Shown here: in pieces, positions 8,797 through 17,803 of the stretch | Layout: each line of letters begins with the position of its first letter | Position numbering within the stretch: position 1 is the stretch's first letter | Made by a program: the position numbers and the translations under genes | Source of the DNA: Acetivibrio alkalicellulosi | GTDB lineage: Bacteria; Bacillota; Clostridia; Acetivibrionales; Acetivibrionaceae | DNA length: 64,000 nt | Direction: 5' to 3' | NCBI GenBank assembly: GCA_008125075.1 | Contig: VLTH01000003.1 | Coordinates: forward strand, 631,687-695,686 | The notes under the pieces: generated by a model | What the model was told of the DNA's origin: nothing | Seen by the model: only the letters and a program-made list of their open reading frames with translations | Database searches by the model: none

Positions 8797-10362
8797 ATGC
8801 CCGAAATAATAACTAAAATACAAAATCAGCTTAATGATTTATGGAAAAACCTTGACAAGTCACAAAAGAATAGGATTTACATAATTTCAGCCATTCTTAT
8901 GGTAGTAATTACTGTGGGTATTATTTTGCTTACAAGAACCACATATGTTCCTCTTATGACAATTGATGACCCAAGAGATGCTTCCGAGATTGAGAGAGTT
9001 TTAAATGATAGAAATATAAAGTATAGACATGGGGATAGAGGAAGGATTTTAGTCGACTCAAGGGATAAAAACAAGGCAGAATTTGCAGTGGCCTCATCAG
9101 GATTAAATATAAGTGGAATGACTTTTGAAGATGCATGGAGTCTTCTTAGTATAAGCTCTACTGAAAGTGACAAAAAACACTTGTGGCAAAATTTTAAAAA
9201 AAATAGTTTGGTAGCAAAACTTAAAATGTTTGATAATGTTAGAGATGCTGATGTAGACCTGGCCTTACCAGAGGAATCTATGTTTTTTTCTGGAAGTTCA
9301 GTCAGGGAAGCAACGGCATTTGTTAGAATCACACCAAGAGGAGAAATCACTTCAGAGCAGGTAAATGGAATAGTTCAAGTAGTTGCATCTTCAATTGAAG
9401 GCTTAAATCCTAAAAATGTTACAGTTGTAGACAATAATTTTAATATTTTGAATTCTGATATGGCAGGTGCAATGAATGTGCCTTCAAGTCAGTATAAACT
9501 TACCCTTAAGGTTAAAGAAGACTTAGAAAGAAACATTAAAATGTTATATGCAGGAAGATCAAATAACTACGACTTTATAAGTGTTGTTGCAAACCCTGTC
9601 TTAGATTTTGATCAGGTTACAACTAAAAGAAATGAGGTTGCAAAACCTACTGACTTAGATGAAGCTATTGTAAGTAGTCAAACTACTAAAGAGACATTAG
9701 AAAATATTGGGCCGGGAAATCTTGCTCCAGGTATGGATGCAAATCCTGGAGTTGGAGAAATACCTGAGTATCCAATGGGCGGGGGAGAAAATTCTTCTTA
9801 TGAAAAAAAGAGTGAAATAATAAATAGAGTTTTTACTGAGATTTTGACACAGGAAGAAAGGGCTATTGGCACCTTAAATCCAGAGAGATCTTCAATGACA
9901 GTTGCACTGTGGTATGGTCAAAGAGTTACTGATGACTCTAATATAACTCCGGAATTTATAGATCAATTAAGAGCAGACGTAAGTACAGCTACAGGAATTC
10001 CAGCAGCAAGAATATCAGTAAGTAAATATCCTTTAGCTCCTATAGAAGAAATTATAGAACCTTTAAGTGAAAGAATAAAAAGATTTGTGGACACTTATGG
10101 TTTCTTTATAATAATGATTTTACTTATCATATCTTTGATGATTGCTGTAATGGTAAAGAAAAAAGAGCAGGAAGAGACAGTACCCGAACTTGCTACAGCA
10201 GGGGGGCCTTCTATTGCTATGGCTGAAATAGAAAATGAAATACAAGAAATTGATATGGAAGAACGTTCAGAAGTTAAGAAACAGATTGAAAAATTTGTTA
10301 AGGAAAAACCAGAGGCAGTTGCAAGTTTACTTAGAAACTGGCTTTCAGACGATTGGGATTGA
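8797..10362 (+). CDS. fliF: Flagellar MS-ring protein FliF
   Basis: 521 residues. Transmembrane helix near 26-45 and a second near 434-454, with the YscJ/FliF ring-building domains between them (FAVASSGLNISGMTFEDAW, VNGIVQVVASSIEGLNPKNVTVVD). The cytoplasmic tail ends in the acidic FliG-binding segment LLRNWLSDDWD. The MS ring is the membrane platform of the basal body. The start has aaggggg 7-9 bases upstream. fliG follows after 38 bases. Confidence 0.96.
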   Translation: MPEIITKIQNQLNDLWKNLDKSQKNRIYIISAILMVVITVGIILLTRTTYVPLMTIDDPRDASEIERVLNDRNIKYRHGDRGRILVDSRDKNKAEFAVASSGLNISGMTFEDAWSLLSISSTESDKKHLWQNFKKNSLVAKLKMFDNVRDADVDLALPEESMFFSGSSVREATAFVRITPRGEITSEQVNGIVQVVASSIEGLNPKNVTVVDNNFNILNSDMAGAMNVPSSQYKLTLKVKEDLERNIKMLYAGRSNNYDFISVVANPVLDFDQVTTKRNEVAKPTDLDEAIVSSQTTKETLENIGPGNLAPGMDANPGVGEIPEYPMGGGENSSYEKKSEIINRVFTEILTQEERAIGTLNPERSSMTVALWYGQRVTDDSNITPEFIDQLRADVSTATGIPAARISVSKYPLAPIEEIIEPLSERIKRFVDTYGFFIIMILLIISLMIAVMVKKKEQEETVPELATAGGPSIAMAEIENEIQEIDMEERSEVKKQIEKFVKEKPEAVASLLRNWLSDDWD

Positions 10363-10400
10363 AAATGTAGAAAAAAACTAGAGTTTGGGGGTATCATATT

Positions 10401-11423
10401 GTGACTCGTGGTGGAGGATTTAAGTCAGATTTAACAGGTAAAGAAAAAGCTGCAATGTTACTTATTGCCCTTGGACCTGAAAAATCTGCAGAAATATTTA
10501 AGCATCTTAAGGAAGAAGAAATAGAACAGCTTACCCTTGAAATTGCCAATATAAGGACAGTATCTCCAGAAGATAAAGAAAAGGTATTAGAGGAGTTTTA
10601 TCAGATTTGTCTTGCTCAAGAATACATTGCAGAAGGTGGAATAGGCTATGCAAAGGAAATACTTGAAAAAGCTCTTGGTACCCAGAAAGCACTTGACATT
10701 TTAAATAAGCTTACAGTATCTCTTCAAGTAAGACCTTTTGATTTTGTAAGGAAAGCAGATCCATCCCAGCTACTAAATTTTATTCAAAATGAGCATCCTC
10801 AAACAATTGCTTTAATTTTGGCATATTTAAAACCCGGGCAATCATCTGCGGTGCTATCGGCACTTCCACAAGAGAAACAGGCAGATGTTGCAAGGAGAAT
10901 TGCCATAATGGATAGAACATCTCCTGAAGTTATAAAGGAAGTGGAAAGAGTGCTTGAAAAGAAGCTTTCAGCACTTGTTACAGAAGATTTTACTGCAGCA
11001 GGAGGAGTGCAGTCAATTGTAGATATACTAAACAATGTGGACAGAGGAACAGAAAAGCATATAATGGAAACGCTAGAAATAGAAGATACAGATCTTGCAG
11101 AAGAAATCAAAAAGAGAATGTTTGTGTTTGAAGATATACTTAGTCTTGATAATCGTTCAATTCAAAGGTTCTTACGGGAAGTTGAGAATAATCAGATTGC
11201 TACTGCATTAAAAGGTGTGTCAGAAGAAGTTCAAAATAAGATATTTTCTAACATGTCTAAACGTATGGCAGAGATGGTAAAAGAGGACATAGAGTTTATG
11301 GGGCCTGTGAGACTTAAAGATGTTGAGGAATCACAGCAAAAGGTGGTTAACATTATAAGGAAACTTGAAGATGCTGGTGAAATAGTAATTTCCAGAGGCG
11401 GGGGAGATGAAATAATTGCATAA
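10401..11423 (+). CDS. fliG: Flagellar motor switch protein FliG
   Basis: 340 residues from a GTG start behind ggggg. The N-terminal FliF-binding domain (TGKEKAAMLLIALGPEKSAEIFKHL), middle domain (EHPQTIALILAYLKP) and C-terminal torque domain (FVFEDILSLDNRSIQRFLREV, KEDIEFMGPVRLKDVE) are all present. FliG couples stator ion flow to rotation and switches direction with FliM and FliY. The 3' end overlaps the fliH start. Confidence 0.96.
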   Translation: MTRGGGFKSDLTGKEKAAMLLIALGPEKSAEIFKHLKEEEIEQLTLEIANIRTVSPEDKEKVLEEFYQICLAQEYIAEGGIGYAKEILEKALGTQKALDILNKLTVSLQVRPFDFVRKADPSQLLNFIQNEHPQTIALILAYLKPGQSSAVLSALPQEKQADVARRIAIMDRTSPEVIKEVERVLEKKLSALVTEDFTAAGGVQSIVDILNNVDRGTEKHIMETLEIEDTDLAEEIKKRMFVFEDILSLDNRSIQRFLREVENNQIATALKGVSEEVQNKIFSNMSKRMAEMVKEDIEFMGPVRLKDVEESQQKVVNIIRKLEDAGEIVISRGGGDEIIA

Positions 11424-12174
11424 TAAAGTTTTTAAAAGTAATCAAATTAATGTAGGTATTCCAGTTCAAATACGAACGCCTATAAACTTTCATACAATAA
11501 AAAAAATAGAGCAGCCTCAAATGGATAATGAAGACTTAATAAATGAACAAAAAGAAAGAGCAGATAGGATTATAGATGATGCTAAAGAACTAGCAGAAGA
11601 TATTATAAAAGAAGCTGAATTAGAGGCTGTAAAGCTAATTGAGGCAGCTCAAAGAGAAGGAGACAAATTAATGGCCTCAATAGAGGAGGAAGCAAGAAGT
11701 AAAGGCTTTGAGAAGGGATATAATGAGGCAAAAAAACAGTACGAAGACCTATTGCAAGAAGCAGAGTCTACAAAGGAACATGCAAGTTTAGAGTATAGAG
11801 AAATAATTGAAGGAATTGAAAGAGATATAGTAGATATTATTTTAGATGTTGCAAAAAAGGTAATTGGTGAAGAGATTACTCTAAATAAAGAAAACATATT
11901 GGAGTTAATCAGGCAAGGAGTTGAAAAGTGCTCTAACAAAGAGCATATTACAATAAAAGTTTCACCACAGGATTATGATTTTGTTATAGAAAACAGGGAT
12001 AAAATTTATACATTAGCAGAGGGAATAGGAAAGCTTGACATAAAAAAGGATCTCTCATTAAAGACAGGAGCTTGTATAATTGAAACACCTTATGGAATTG
12101 TAGATTCAGGAGTTGGTACAAAACTTGATAAGATAGAGGAAGCTTTTTTGAAACTTTTAGGTAAGAATTATTAA
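11416..12174 (+). CDS. fliH: Flagellar assembly protein FliH
   Basis: 252 residues from a TTG codon that overlaps the fliG stop, with ggggag about 10 bases upstream. A long acidic coiled coil (residues about 40-125) is followed by the FliH/YscL C-terminal domain (IVDIILDVAKKVIGEEITLNKENILELI and VDSGVGTKLDKIEEAF). FliH regulates the FliI ATPase and docks it at the export gate. The TTG start is chosen because no ATG/GTG with a ribosome site lies nearby. Confidence 0.92.
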   Translation: MHNKVFKSNQINVGIPVQIRTPINFHTIKKIEQPQMDNEDLINEQKERADRIIDDAKELAEDIIKEAELEAVKLIEAAQREGDKLMASIEEEARSKGFEKGYNEAKKQYEDLLQEAESTKEHASLEYREIIEGIERDIVDIILDVAKKVIGEEITLNKENILELIRQGVEKCSNKEHITIKVSPQDYDFVIENRDKIYTLAEGIGKLDIKKDLSLKTGACIIETPYGIVDSGVGTKLDKIEEAFLKLLGKNY

Positions 12175-12190
12175 AACAAGAGGGGATTAT

Positions 12191-13498
12191 ATGGCAATAA
12201 TTAATCTTTCAAAATATAAAGATGTTTTAAATGCCTATGATTTTATTGAGTGTACAGGAAAAGTATCAAAAATTGTGGGACTTACAATTGAGTCAGTAGG
12301 ACCTGAAGCTAACATAGGTGAACTGTGTAGAATACATGGAAATAAGAAGGAAATAATGGCGGAAGTAGTTGGCTTTAAAGACAATAAAGTGCTTTTGATG
12401 CCTTTAGGTGATATGAGTGGGATTGGTTCAGGAAGCATGGTTTTTGGAACAGGGCAGCTTTTGAGTGCAGATGTAGGGGACAATCTTATAGGAAGAGTTA
12501 TTGATGGCATGGGAAATCCCATTGATGACAAAGGAGATATAAAAGCACATTGTACTTATCCTGTAGAAAATATGCCACCACGTCCTTTAGACAGATCAAG
12601 AATACATGAGCCACTACCTTTAGGAATTAAAGCTATTGACGGTCTTTTAACAGTTGGAAAAGGACAAAGGGTAGGGATTTTTGCAGGAAGTGGAGTTGGT
12701 AAAAGTACACTGATTGGTATGATAGCTAGAAATACAAAAGCAGATGTAAATGTTATAGCATTAATTGGTGAACGGGGAAGAGAAGTTAGAGAATTTATTG
12801 AAAAGGACTTAACTGTCGAAGGTTTAAAAAGATCTGTTGTGGTAGTTGCAACTTCAGATCAGCCTGCATTAATAAGGCTAAAGGGAGCATTGATGGCAAC
12901 GGCTGTAGCTGAGTACTTCAGAGATCAGGGCAAAAATGTACTGCTATTAATGGATTCTCTTACAAGATTTGCAATGGCACAAAGAGAAGTAGGGCTTGCA
13001 GTGGGAGAACCTCCTGTGTCAAGAGGATATACACCTTCTGTTTTTGCTATCCTTCCTAAACTTTTAGAAAGAGCTGGAAATTCTGATACAGGGTCAATAA
13101 CAGGACTATATACTGTACTTGTTGATGGTGATGACCTAACGGAACCAGTAACAGATACCGCTCGTGGTATTTTAGATGGACATATTGTTTTATCTAGAGC
13201 ATTGGCAAACAGAAACCAATTTCCTGCCATTGATGTTCTTGCAAGTGTAAGTAGAGTTATGTCAGAAATCATAACTGATAATCATAAACAAATTGCTGCC
13301 AAAATAAAAAAAGTAATGGCTATATATAAAGATGCTGAGGATCTAATAAATATTGGAGCTTATGTAAAGGGAAGCAATGATAAAATTGATTATGCAATAG
13401 AAGTTATTGATAATATAATCAGTTTTATTGAGCAGGGAGTCAATGACAAATTTACATATGATGATGTTATAAAAATGCTAGAGAATATACTGGTTTAA
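12191..13498 (+). CDS. fliI: Flagellum-specific export ATPase FliI
   Basis: 435 residues, a standard F1-beta-like ATPase. Walker A GSGVGKST is near residue 167, Walker B VLLLMDSLTRFA near 255, and the type III signature GEPPVSRGYTPSVFA is present. It powers substrate unloading for flagellar export with FliH and FliJ. The ribosome site agagggg is well placed. Confidence 0.96.
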   Translation: MAIINLSKYKDVLNAYDFIECTGKVSKIVGLTIESVGPEANIGELCRIHGNKKEIMAEVVGFKDNKVLLMPLGDMSGIGSGSMVFGTGQLLSADVGDNLIGRVIDGMGNPIDDKGDIKAHCTYPVENMPPRPLDRSRIHEPLPLGIKAIDGLLTVGKGQRVGIFAGSGVGKSTLIGMIARNTKADVNVIALIGERGREVREFIEKDLTVEGLKRSVVVVATSDQPALIRLKGALMATAVAEYFRDQGKNVLLLMDSLTRFAMAQREVGLAVGEPPVSRGYTPSVFAILPKLLERAGNSDTGSITGLYTVLVDGDDLTEPVTDTARGILDGHIVLSRALANRNQFPAIDVLASVSRVMSEIITDNHKQIAAKIKKVMAIYKDAEDLINIGAYVKGSNDKIDYAIEVIDNIISFIEQGVNDKFTYDDVIKMLENILV

Positions 13499-13535
13499 AG
13501 TATAATAATTGCCATGTATATGGGTGGTGAATTTA

Positions 13536-13976
13536 TTGGGTAATTTTATATTTAGGTTACAGTCTCTTTTAAATGTAAAGAAACAAATAGAAGAAAGCCT
13601 TAAAAATGAACTTGGCAAAGCTGTTTTGGAATATGAAAATCAAAAGAACACTTTAAATCAAATTGAAAATGAAAAAGAAGAACTTATTGGACATATAAAT
13701 GATGAAACTAAAAAAGGTATTTTAATTAGTGTTTTAAGAGATTACAGAAAACATATAGAGTATATGAATGATAGAGTAAAGGCTCAGAAAGAAAAGGTAA
13801 TGATGGCTGGAAATAATGTCGATAAATATAGGGAAGAGCTTATTAAAGCTGCTAAGGAAAAACAAATTTTAGAAAAATTAAGGGAGAAAAAATACACTGA
13901 GTACCAAAAAGAACAGCTAAAGAAAGAGCAAAATTTTAATGATGAAATAGCTGCATACAAATATATTGATATCTAG
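13536..13976 (+). CDS. fliJ: Flagellar export chaperone FliJ
   Basis: About 146 residues, almost entirely coiled coil, beginning FIFRLQSLLNVKKQIEE as is usual for FliJ. The likely start is TTG 13536 with gggtggtga just upstream; an in-frame GTG at 13527 is an alternative. FliJ is the stalk-like component of the export ATPase and a chaperone escort. The assignment rests on position after fliI, length and coiled-coil content more than on conserved residues. Confidence 0.85.
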   Translation: MGNFIFRLQSLLNVKKQIEESLKNELGKAVLEYENQKNTLNQIENEKEELIGHINDETKKGILISVLRDYRKHIEYMNDRVKAQKEKVMMAGNNVDKYREELIKAAKEKQILEKLREKKYTEYQKEQLKKEQNFNDEIAAYKYIDI

Positions 13977-14048
13977 GATAAAGACGCTTGTATTCTTAAC
14001 TCATAAGGCTTTACTCATTAAAAATTTTTGTCGTCATAGGAGACGAAA

Positions 14049-14870
14049 ATGGCAAAGGGAAAAAAGGAACTTAATGATTTGGAAAATGAAAATAACGAAG
14101 AAAGCAAAAAAAGTAAAAGAGGTCTTTTGTTTGGAGTATTTGCATTTCTGACAGCTTTAGCTATTATAGCTGTTGCATTTGGAGGCGTATTTTATATCAT
14201 TATAAGAAATAACATTAATGGCTTAGCAGAAAATCACAGGAATGATATAAAAAGAATTCCTATATTAAATAAGGCATTACCTCCACCACCTATAGAATAT
14301 GATCCATATGATCCTGTAAATTTAAATGAGAAAGAATTATTGGAGATGTATAGTGAGTTTAGAAGAAAAAACAGTGAAATTAATAAAGAGTTAGAGGAAG
14401 CTGAAAAAGTAATAATACAGCTTAGAGAAATTGAGGATAAGTACGAAAAACTTCAAAATGAATATGAGATTATAAAAAATGATTTAGACAGTCAAAGAGC
14501 CAGACTTAAAGAGAAAGAAATGCTGGTTGATGAGCTTATTGCATCAGGAGATAAAGAAGGATTTAAGGATTATTTTATAAGGATTGATAAAGAAAATGCA
14601 GAAAAAATATATATGGAATTATTAAGAGAACAAAAAATTGATGAAGATGCTAGAGAGTTTGCAAAGATATATGAAAATATGGATGCAGGAGCTACAGCAA
14701 AAATATTTGAACAACTTGGAACTATTAATGTTGATCTGGTGGTAAATACCTTAAAGGACATGAATACAAAAAAAGCAGCTGAGGTATTAGAAGAAATGGA
14801 TGAAGCTTATGCAGCAATTGTAACAGAAAAACTTTCTAAGGAATTTGGTATTATAATTCCATTTAATTAA
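14049..14870 (+). CDS. MotE/YlxF-like flagellar-operon membrane protein with MgtE-N-like domain
   Basis: 273 residues. A Lys-rich cytoplasmic start is followed by one transmembrane helix (about 33-55), a Pro-rich spacer (PPPPIEYDPYDP), a coiled coil (about 95-165), and a C-terminal domain of repeated helices (FAKIYENMDAGATAKIFEQL, VVNTLKDMNTKKAAEVLEEM). The last part resembles the MgtE N-terminal fold found in YlxF/MotE proteins. These sit between fliJ and fliK in Firmicutes and are thought to act in motor or stator stability. The start has gggag-like bases (aggagacg) upstream. Confidence 0.75.
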   Translation: MAKGKKELNDLENENNEESKKSKRGLLFGVFAFLTALAIIAVAFGGVFYIIIRNNINGLAENHRNDIKRIPILNKALPPPPIEYDPYDPVNLNEKELLEMYSEFRRKNSEINKELEEAEKVIIQLREIEDKYEKLQNEYEIIKNDLDSQRARLKEKEMLVDELIASGDKEGFKDYFIRIDKENAEKIYMELLREQKIDEDAREFAKIYENMDAGATAKIFEQLGTINVDLVVNTLKDMNTKKAAEVLEEMDEAYAAIVTEKLSKEFGIIIPFN

Positions 14871-14907
14871 TTTTTTAGGATCATAAATCATGAAAGGAGG
14901 TGAAAAG

Positions 14908-16401
14908 ATGAAAAATACATGCATAGAGTTATTTGCAAAACCTACAAATTCAGTTAAAGAACCAAATAATAGAATAAGGGATAATCTTTCTTTTCAGTTT
15001 AGAGACACTTTTAATATGGTAGTTGACAAAAAAACATTTAGTAAAGCTAATGATATAAAAATCTCTTATGCTAAAAGTGATAAACTGGAATATGAAAGAA
15101 GAAGTAGTTTTCAAAACTCTCAAAAGTACAATTACCAGAATGAATCAACAAAGGAGACTTTGAAATCAACTAATAAGGAAATGAATAATGGTGTCTGTGA
15201 AGATTTAACTGATGATATTGACAGAAGAAAAAAAGCTGTAAAAGAGAGTTTGGCACAAATTCTAGGAATAGGTATTGAACAATTGACAACTATGTTGGAA
15301 TTTCTGAATGTTGATTTTAATGAGGATTTTATACCTTCAGAATTGGTAGAAGAGTTATCTGTTTTTTTAGAACTTGACTCAAGTGAACAAACTACTTTAT
15401 TAAGCATTGTAGACCTTATAGAAGAGAAAATAGATAATGTTACCAGTGAAGAATTTCAAGATGTTGAGCCTAACCAAGCATTACTCGAAAAAAATAATTT
15501 AGTTATATCAGAAGATTTATTAGAAACAGTTGAAGAGGTAAGTGACTCCTTTAAAGAAGAAATAAGTTTAAAGATTAAGGGGAAGCTTAAGGAATTAGCA
15601 GAAAAAGAGACTGTAAATCTTTCAAGGGAAATAACTGAAATTTTTGATCGGGTTATTGTAAGTGAAATTTCCAGTGATGAAATTGTTTTGCCAGAAAATG
15701 AAGAGGTATTATCAGTTAATTTAAATGTTAATGAAACAAAATTAGAAAGGCAAGCATCAGCAGACACAGAATCAAAAGAAGGCAGTGAAAGTGAAAAAGA
15801 CAACAACGAATACTTAATGGAAGACACATTTACTCAAAAAAATGAAGCAACTGGGGTTATACAAAATGAAACTTATGTCGAAGGAATAGGCAGCATATCT
15901 AATGAGCATAGCCAAAGTCAGCAAGAAATAAAAGAACTAGTTGGTGATCAGAAACCTGAAAATGTAAGTAAAAAAGAAATTGCATCCCAAATTGTTGAAA
16001 AGGCAAAAGTTCTTTTAGATGGAGACAAAAGTGAGATGGTTATAGACTTAAAACCTGATCACTTAGGAAAGATGGCATTGAAAGTTGTTACTGAAAGAGG
16101 TCTTGTCATTGCCAAATTTGTAACAGAAAGTGAACAGGTAAAAGCTGCAATTGAAGCAAATATGGATACACTTAAAGAATCACTGGAAAAGCAAGGATTT
16201 TCAATACAGGGATTTAGTGTATCAGTAGGTCAGAATAAAAACAGAAATTTTAAGGGAAACAGTGAAAACCAGAGTAATTTTGGTAGTAAGTCCTTTAGAG
16301 AAAGAGAAGGGGTTTTTGTAAGTGGAGTAGATGTCAATACCATGCATAACAAGCTAAACCCTTATAACATAGGCGGCAGTAGTATAAATCTTACGGCATA
16401 G
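14908..16401 (+). CDS. fliK: Flagellar hook-length control protein FliK
   Basis: 497 residues from ATG 14908, preceded by aaggaggtg; an earlier in-frame ATG at 14890 lies upstream of that site. A long, low-complexity, Glu/Ser-rich N-terminal part (ruler) is followed by the conserved Flg_hook C-terminal domain at about 375-455 (DLKPDHLGKMALKVV..GLVIAKFVTES..ALKESL-like..GFSIQGFSVSV). FliK is secreted, measures hook length and switches export specificity through FlhB. It is upstream of flgD as usual. Confidence 0.9.
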   Translation: MKNTCIELFAKPTNSVKEPNNRIRDNLSFQFRDTFNMVVDKKTFSKANDIKISYAKSDKLEYERRSSFQNSQKYNYQNESTKETLKSTNKEMNNGVCEDLTDDIDRRKKAVKESLAQILGIGIEQLTTMLEFLNVDFNEDFIPSELVEELSVFLELDSSEQTTLLSIVDLIEEKIDNVTSEEFQDVEPNQALLEKNNLVISEDLLETVEEVSDSFKEEISLKIKGKLKELAEKETVNLSREITEIFDRVIVSEISSDEIVLPENEEVLSVNLNVNETKLERQASADTESKEGSESEKDNNEYLMEDTFTQKNEATGVIQNETYVEGIGSISNEHSQSQQEIKELVGDQKPENVSKKEIASQIVEKAKVLLDGDKSEMVIDLKPDHLGKMALKVVTERGLVIAKFVTESEQVKAAIEANMDTLKESLEKQGFSIQGFSVSVGQNKNRNFKGNSENQSNFGSKSFREREGVFVSGVDVNTMHNKLNPYNIGGSSINLTA

Positions 16402-16447
16402 AATATTAATTTTAAAACAAAATTCACCATAGAAAGGAGGAGTAAAA

Positions 16448-17323
16448 ATGCCTGTAAATGGTGTAAACCATCAAAAGACTATGCAAGAGATAATAAACAT
16501 GACTGAAAACAAAGCTAAGGAAAGAAACACAGATGGACTTGGTAAGGATGACTTTCTAAATCTTTTAATAATGCAGCTTCGTTATCAGGATCCACTAAAC
16601 CCAGTAGAAGACAAGGAATTTATAGGACAGATGGCTCAATTTAGTGCTTTAGAACAAATGCAAAATATGAATAGCAGCTTTAAAGACTTAAAAGCATTTG
16701 GCTTAATTGGAAAAAATGTAATTGCAAGTATTCTAGATGAAGTAACTAGAGAAATGAATTTGGTGCAAGGACGTGTAGAAAGTGTTAATCTTGATGGCGG
16801 TAAGACATTTTTAGTTGTCAATGGGCGGGATGTACCGGTAGAAAGTATAATCAGTGTTGAAGATGGAAGTGGTAGGTATAATGATGGAGACATATCAAGG
16901 TATACAGCTCTAATTGGACACAAAGTTGAAGGAGTAGTGTACGATCCTTTTACAGCAGATATAGTTGGAGTTACTGGTGTTGTTATGGAGATTCAAAAGG
17001 GAAGATATGAAAACTATGCTGTAATGGATGGTGTATCTGTAAATGTAGCATCAATAGATACCACTCTTACCTCAACAAACCCTGAATTTAGAAAAGACTA
17101 TTTGACAAACAACATTGGACAGGAAGTTGATTTGATAATATCTGATGATAGAAACAGAGAAGTTCCTGTTACAGGAATTTTAAGAAGCTTTGAAATAGCA
17201 GAAGACGGGAAGATTACAGCAGTTTTAGACAGAATGCTTGTACCTGTTGACAGCATTCATAACATAAAAACAAAGTATATTCAGGGAAATAACATAAACG
17301 AAGGAGAAGAGGTGGAAGAATGA
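16448..17323 (+). CDS. flgD: Flagellar hook assembly scaffold FlgD
   Basis: 291 residues. The N-terminal FlgD signature is clear (LGKDDFLNLLIMQLRYQDPLNPVEDKEFI..AQFSALEQMQNM). The remainder is longer than in many FlgD proteins and seems to hold two beta-rich repeats (VNGRDVPVESIISVED and DRMLVPVDSIHNIK). FlgD caps the growing hook. It has a strong ribosome site aaaggagga. Its stop overlaps the next start as ATGA. Confidence 0.93.
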   Translation: MPVNGVNHQKTMQEIINMTENKAKERNTDGLGKDDFLNLLIMQLRYQDPLNPVEDKEFIGQMAQFSALEQMQNMNSSFKDLKAFGLIGKNVIASILDEVTREMNLVQGRVESVNLDGGKTFLVVNGRDVPVESIISVEDGSGRYNDGDISRYTALIGHKVEGVVYDPFTADIVGVTGVVMEIQKGRYENYAVMDGVSVNVASIDTTLTSTNPEFRKDYLTNNIGQEVDLIISDDRNREVPVTGILRSFEIAEDGKITAVLDRMLVPVDSIHNIKTKYIQGNNINEGEEVEE

Positions 17324-17709
17324 TTATAAATAATAATTTTAGATCAAATATAGGAAGGGTTTCCACTGAAAAAACATCTCCAATCCAGAGTAAAACAAAT
17401 GATAAGAAACAGAGCAGTTTTGAAGAAGTATTAAAGAGTAAGACAGGTGAGAATTTAAGTGTAAAGTTTTCAAAGCATGCACAGCTTAGACTTGAAACAA
17501 GAAATATCAGCTTATCTGATCAACAAAAGGAAAAAATATCACAAGCGGTGAAGAAGGCAGAACAAAAAGGTGTAAGAGATTCATTGGTTTTACTTGATGA
17601 TATGGCTTTTGTTGTAAATGTAAAGAATAGGACAGTTGTTACTGCTGTTAGCAGTGGAGAACTTAAGGAAAATGTATTTACTAATATTGATGGTGCAGTA
17701 ATAACATAA
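17320..17709 (+). CDS. Flagellar operon protein of the TIGR02530 type
   Basis: 129 residues, overlapping flgD by 4 bases (ATGA). The middle has the family signature: SKHAQLRLETRNISLSD, a helix KEKISQAVKKAEQKGVRDSLVLLDDMAFVV, and NRTVVTAVS. The family is found only in flagellar loci, always next to flgD/flgE. Its molecular role is not established; a hook-export or hook-assembly aid is a guess from context. Confidence 0.85.
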   Translation: MIINNNFRSNIGRVSTEKTSPIQSKTNDKKQSSFEEVLKSKTGENLSVKFSKHAQLRLETRNISLSDQQKEKISQAVKKAEQKGVRDSLVLLDDMAFVVNVKNRTVVTAVSSGELKENVFTNIDGAVIT

Positions 17710-17727
17710 TTAAAATTAATGAAACAT

Positions 17728-17798
17728 GTAGCTGGACCCTTTCGGGGAGCTACCTATTCCGGACTGATAGAAGGAATAGTTGACTCAAAGGAGGTCAA
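17728..17798 (+). ncRNA. Triple-hairpin leader before flgE
   Basis: Three consecutive perfect hairpins in a 94-base gap inside the operon. GTAGCT/AGCTAC (17728-17733/17748-17753) has an inner CCC/GGG. CTATTCC/GGAATAG pairs 17754-17760 with 17773-17779. TTGAC/GTCAA pairs 17780-17784 with 17794-17798, and its loop holds the flgE Shine-Dalgarno. It could be an mRNA processing or translation-control element. I do not recognise a known family. Confidence 0.55.
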
Positions 17799-17803
17799 AA
17801 ATT

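Noticed and set aside
8877..9350. Long minus-strand frame inside fliF
   Set aside because: A shadow of a strongly supported gene; no ribosome site and no recognisable protein. The same holds for the other long antisense frames within the flagellar genes.
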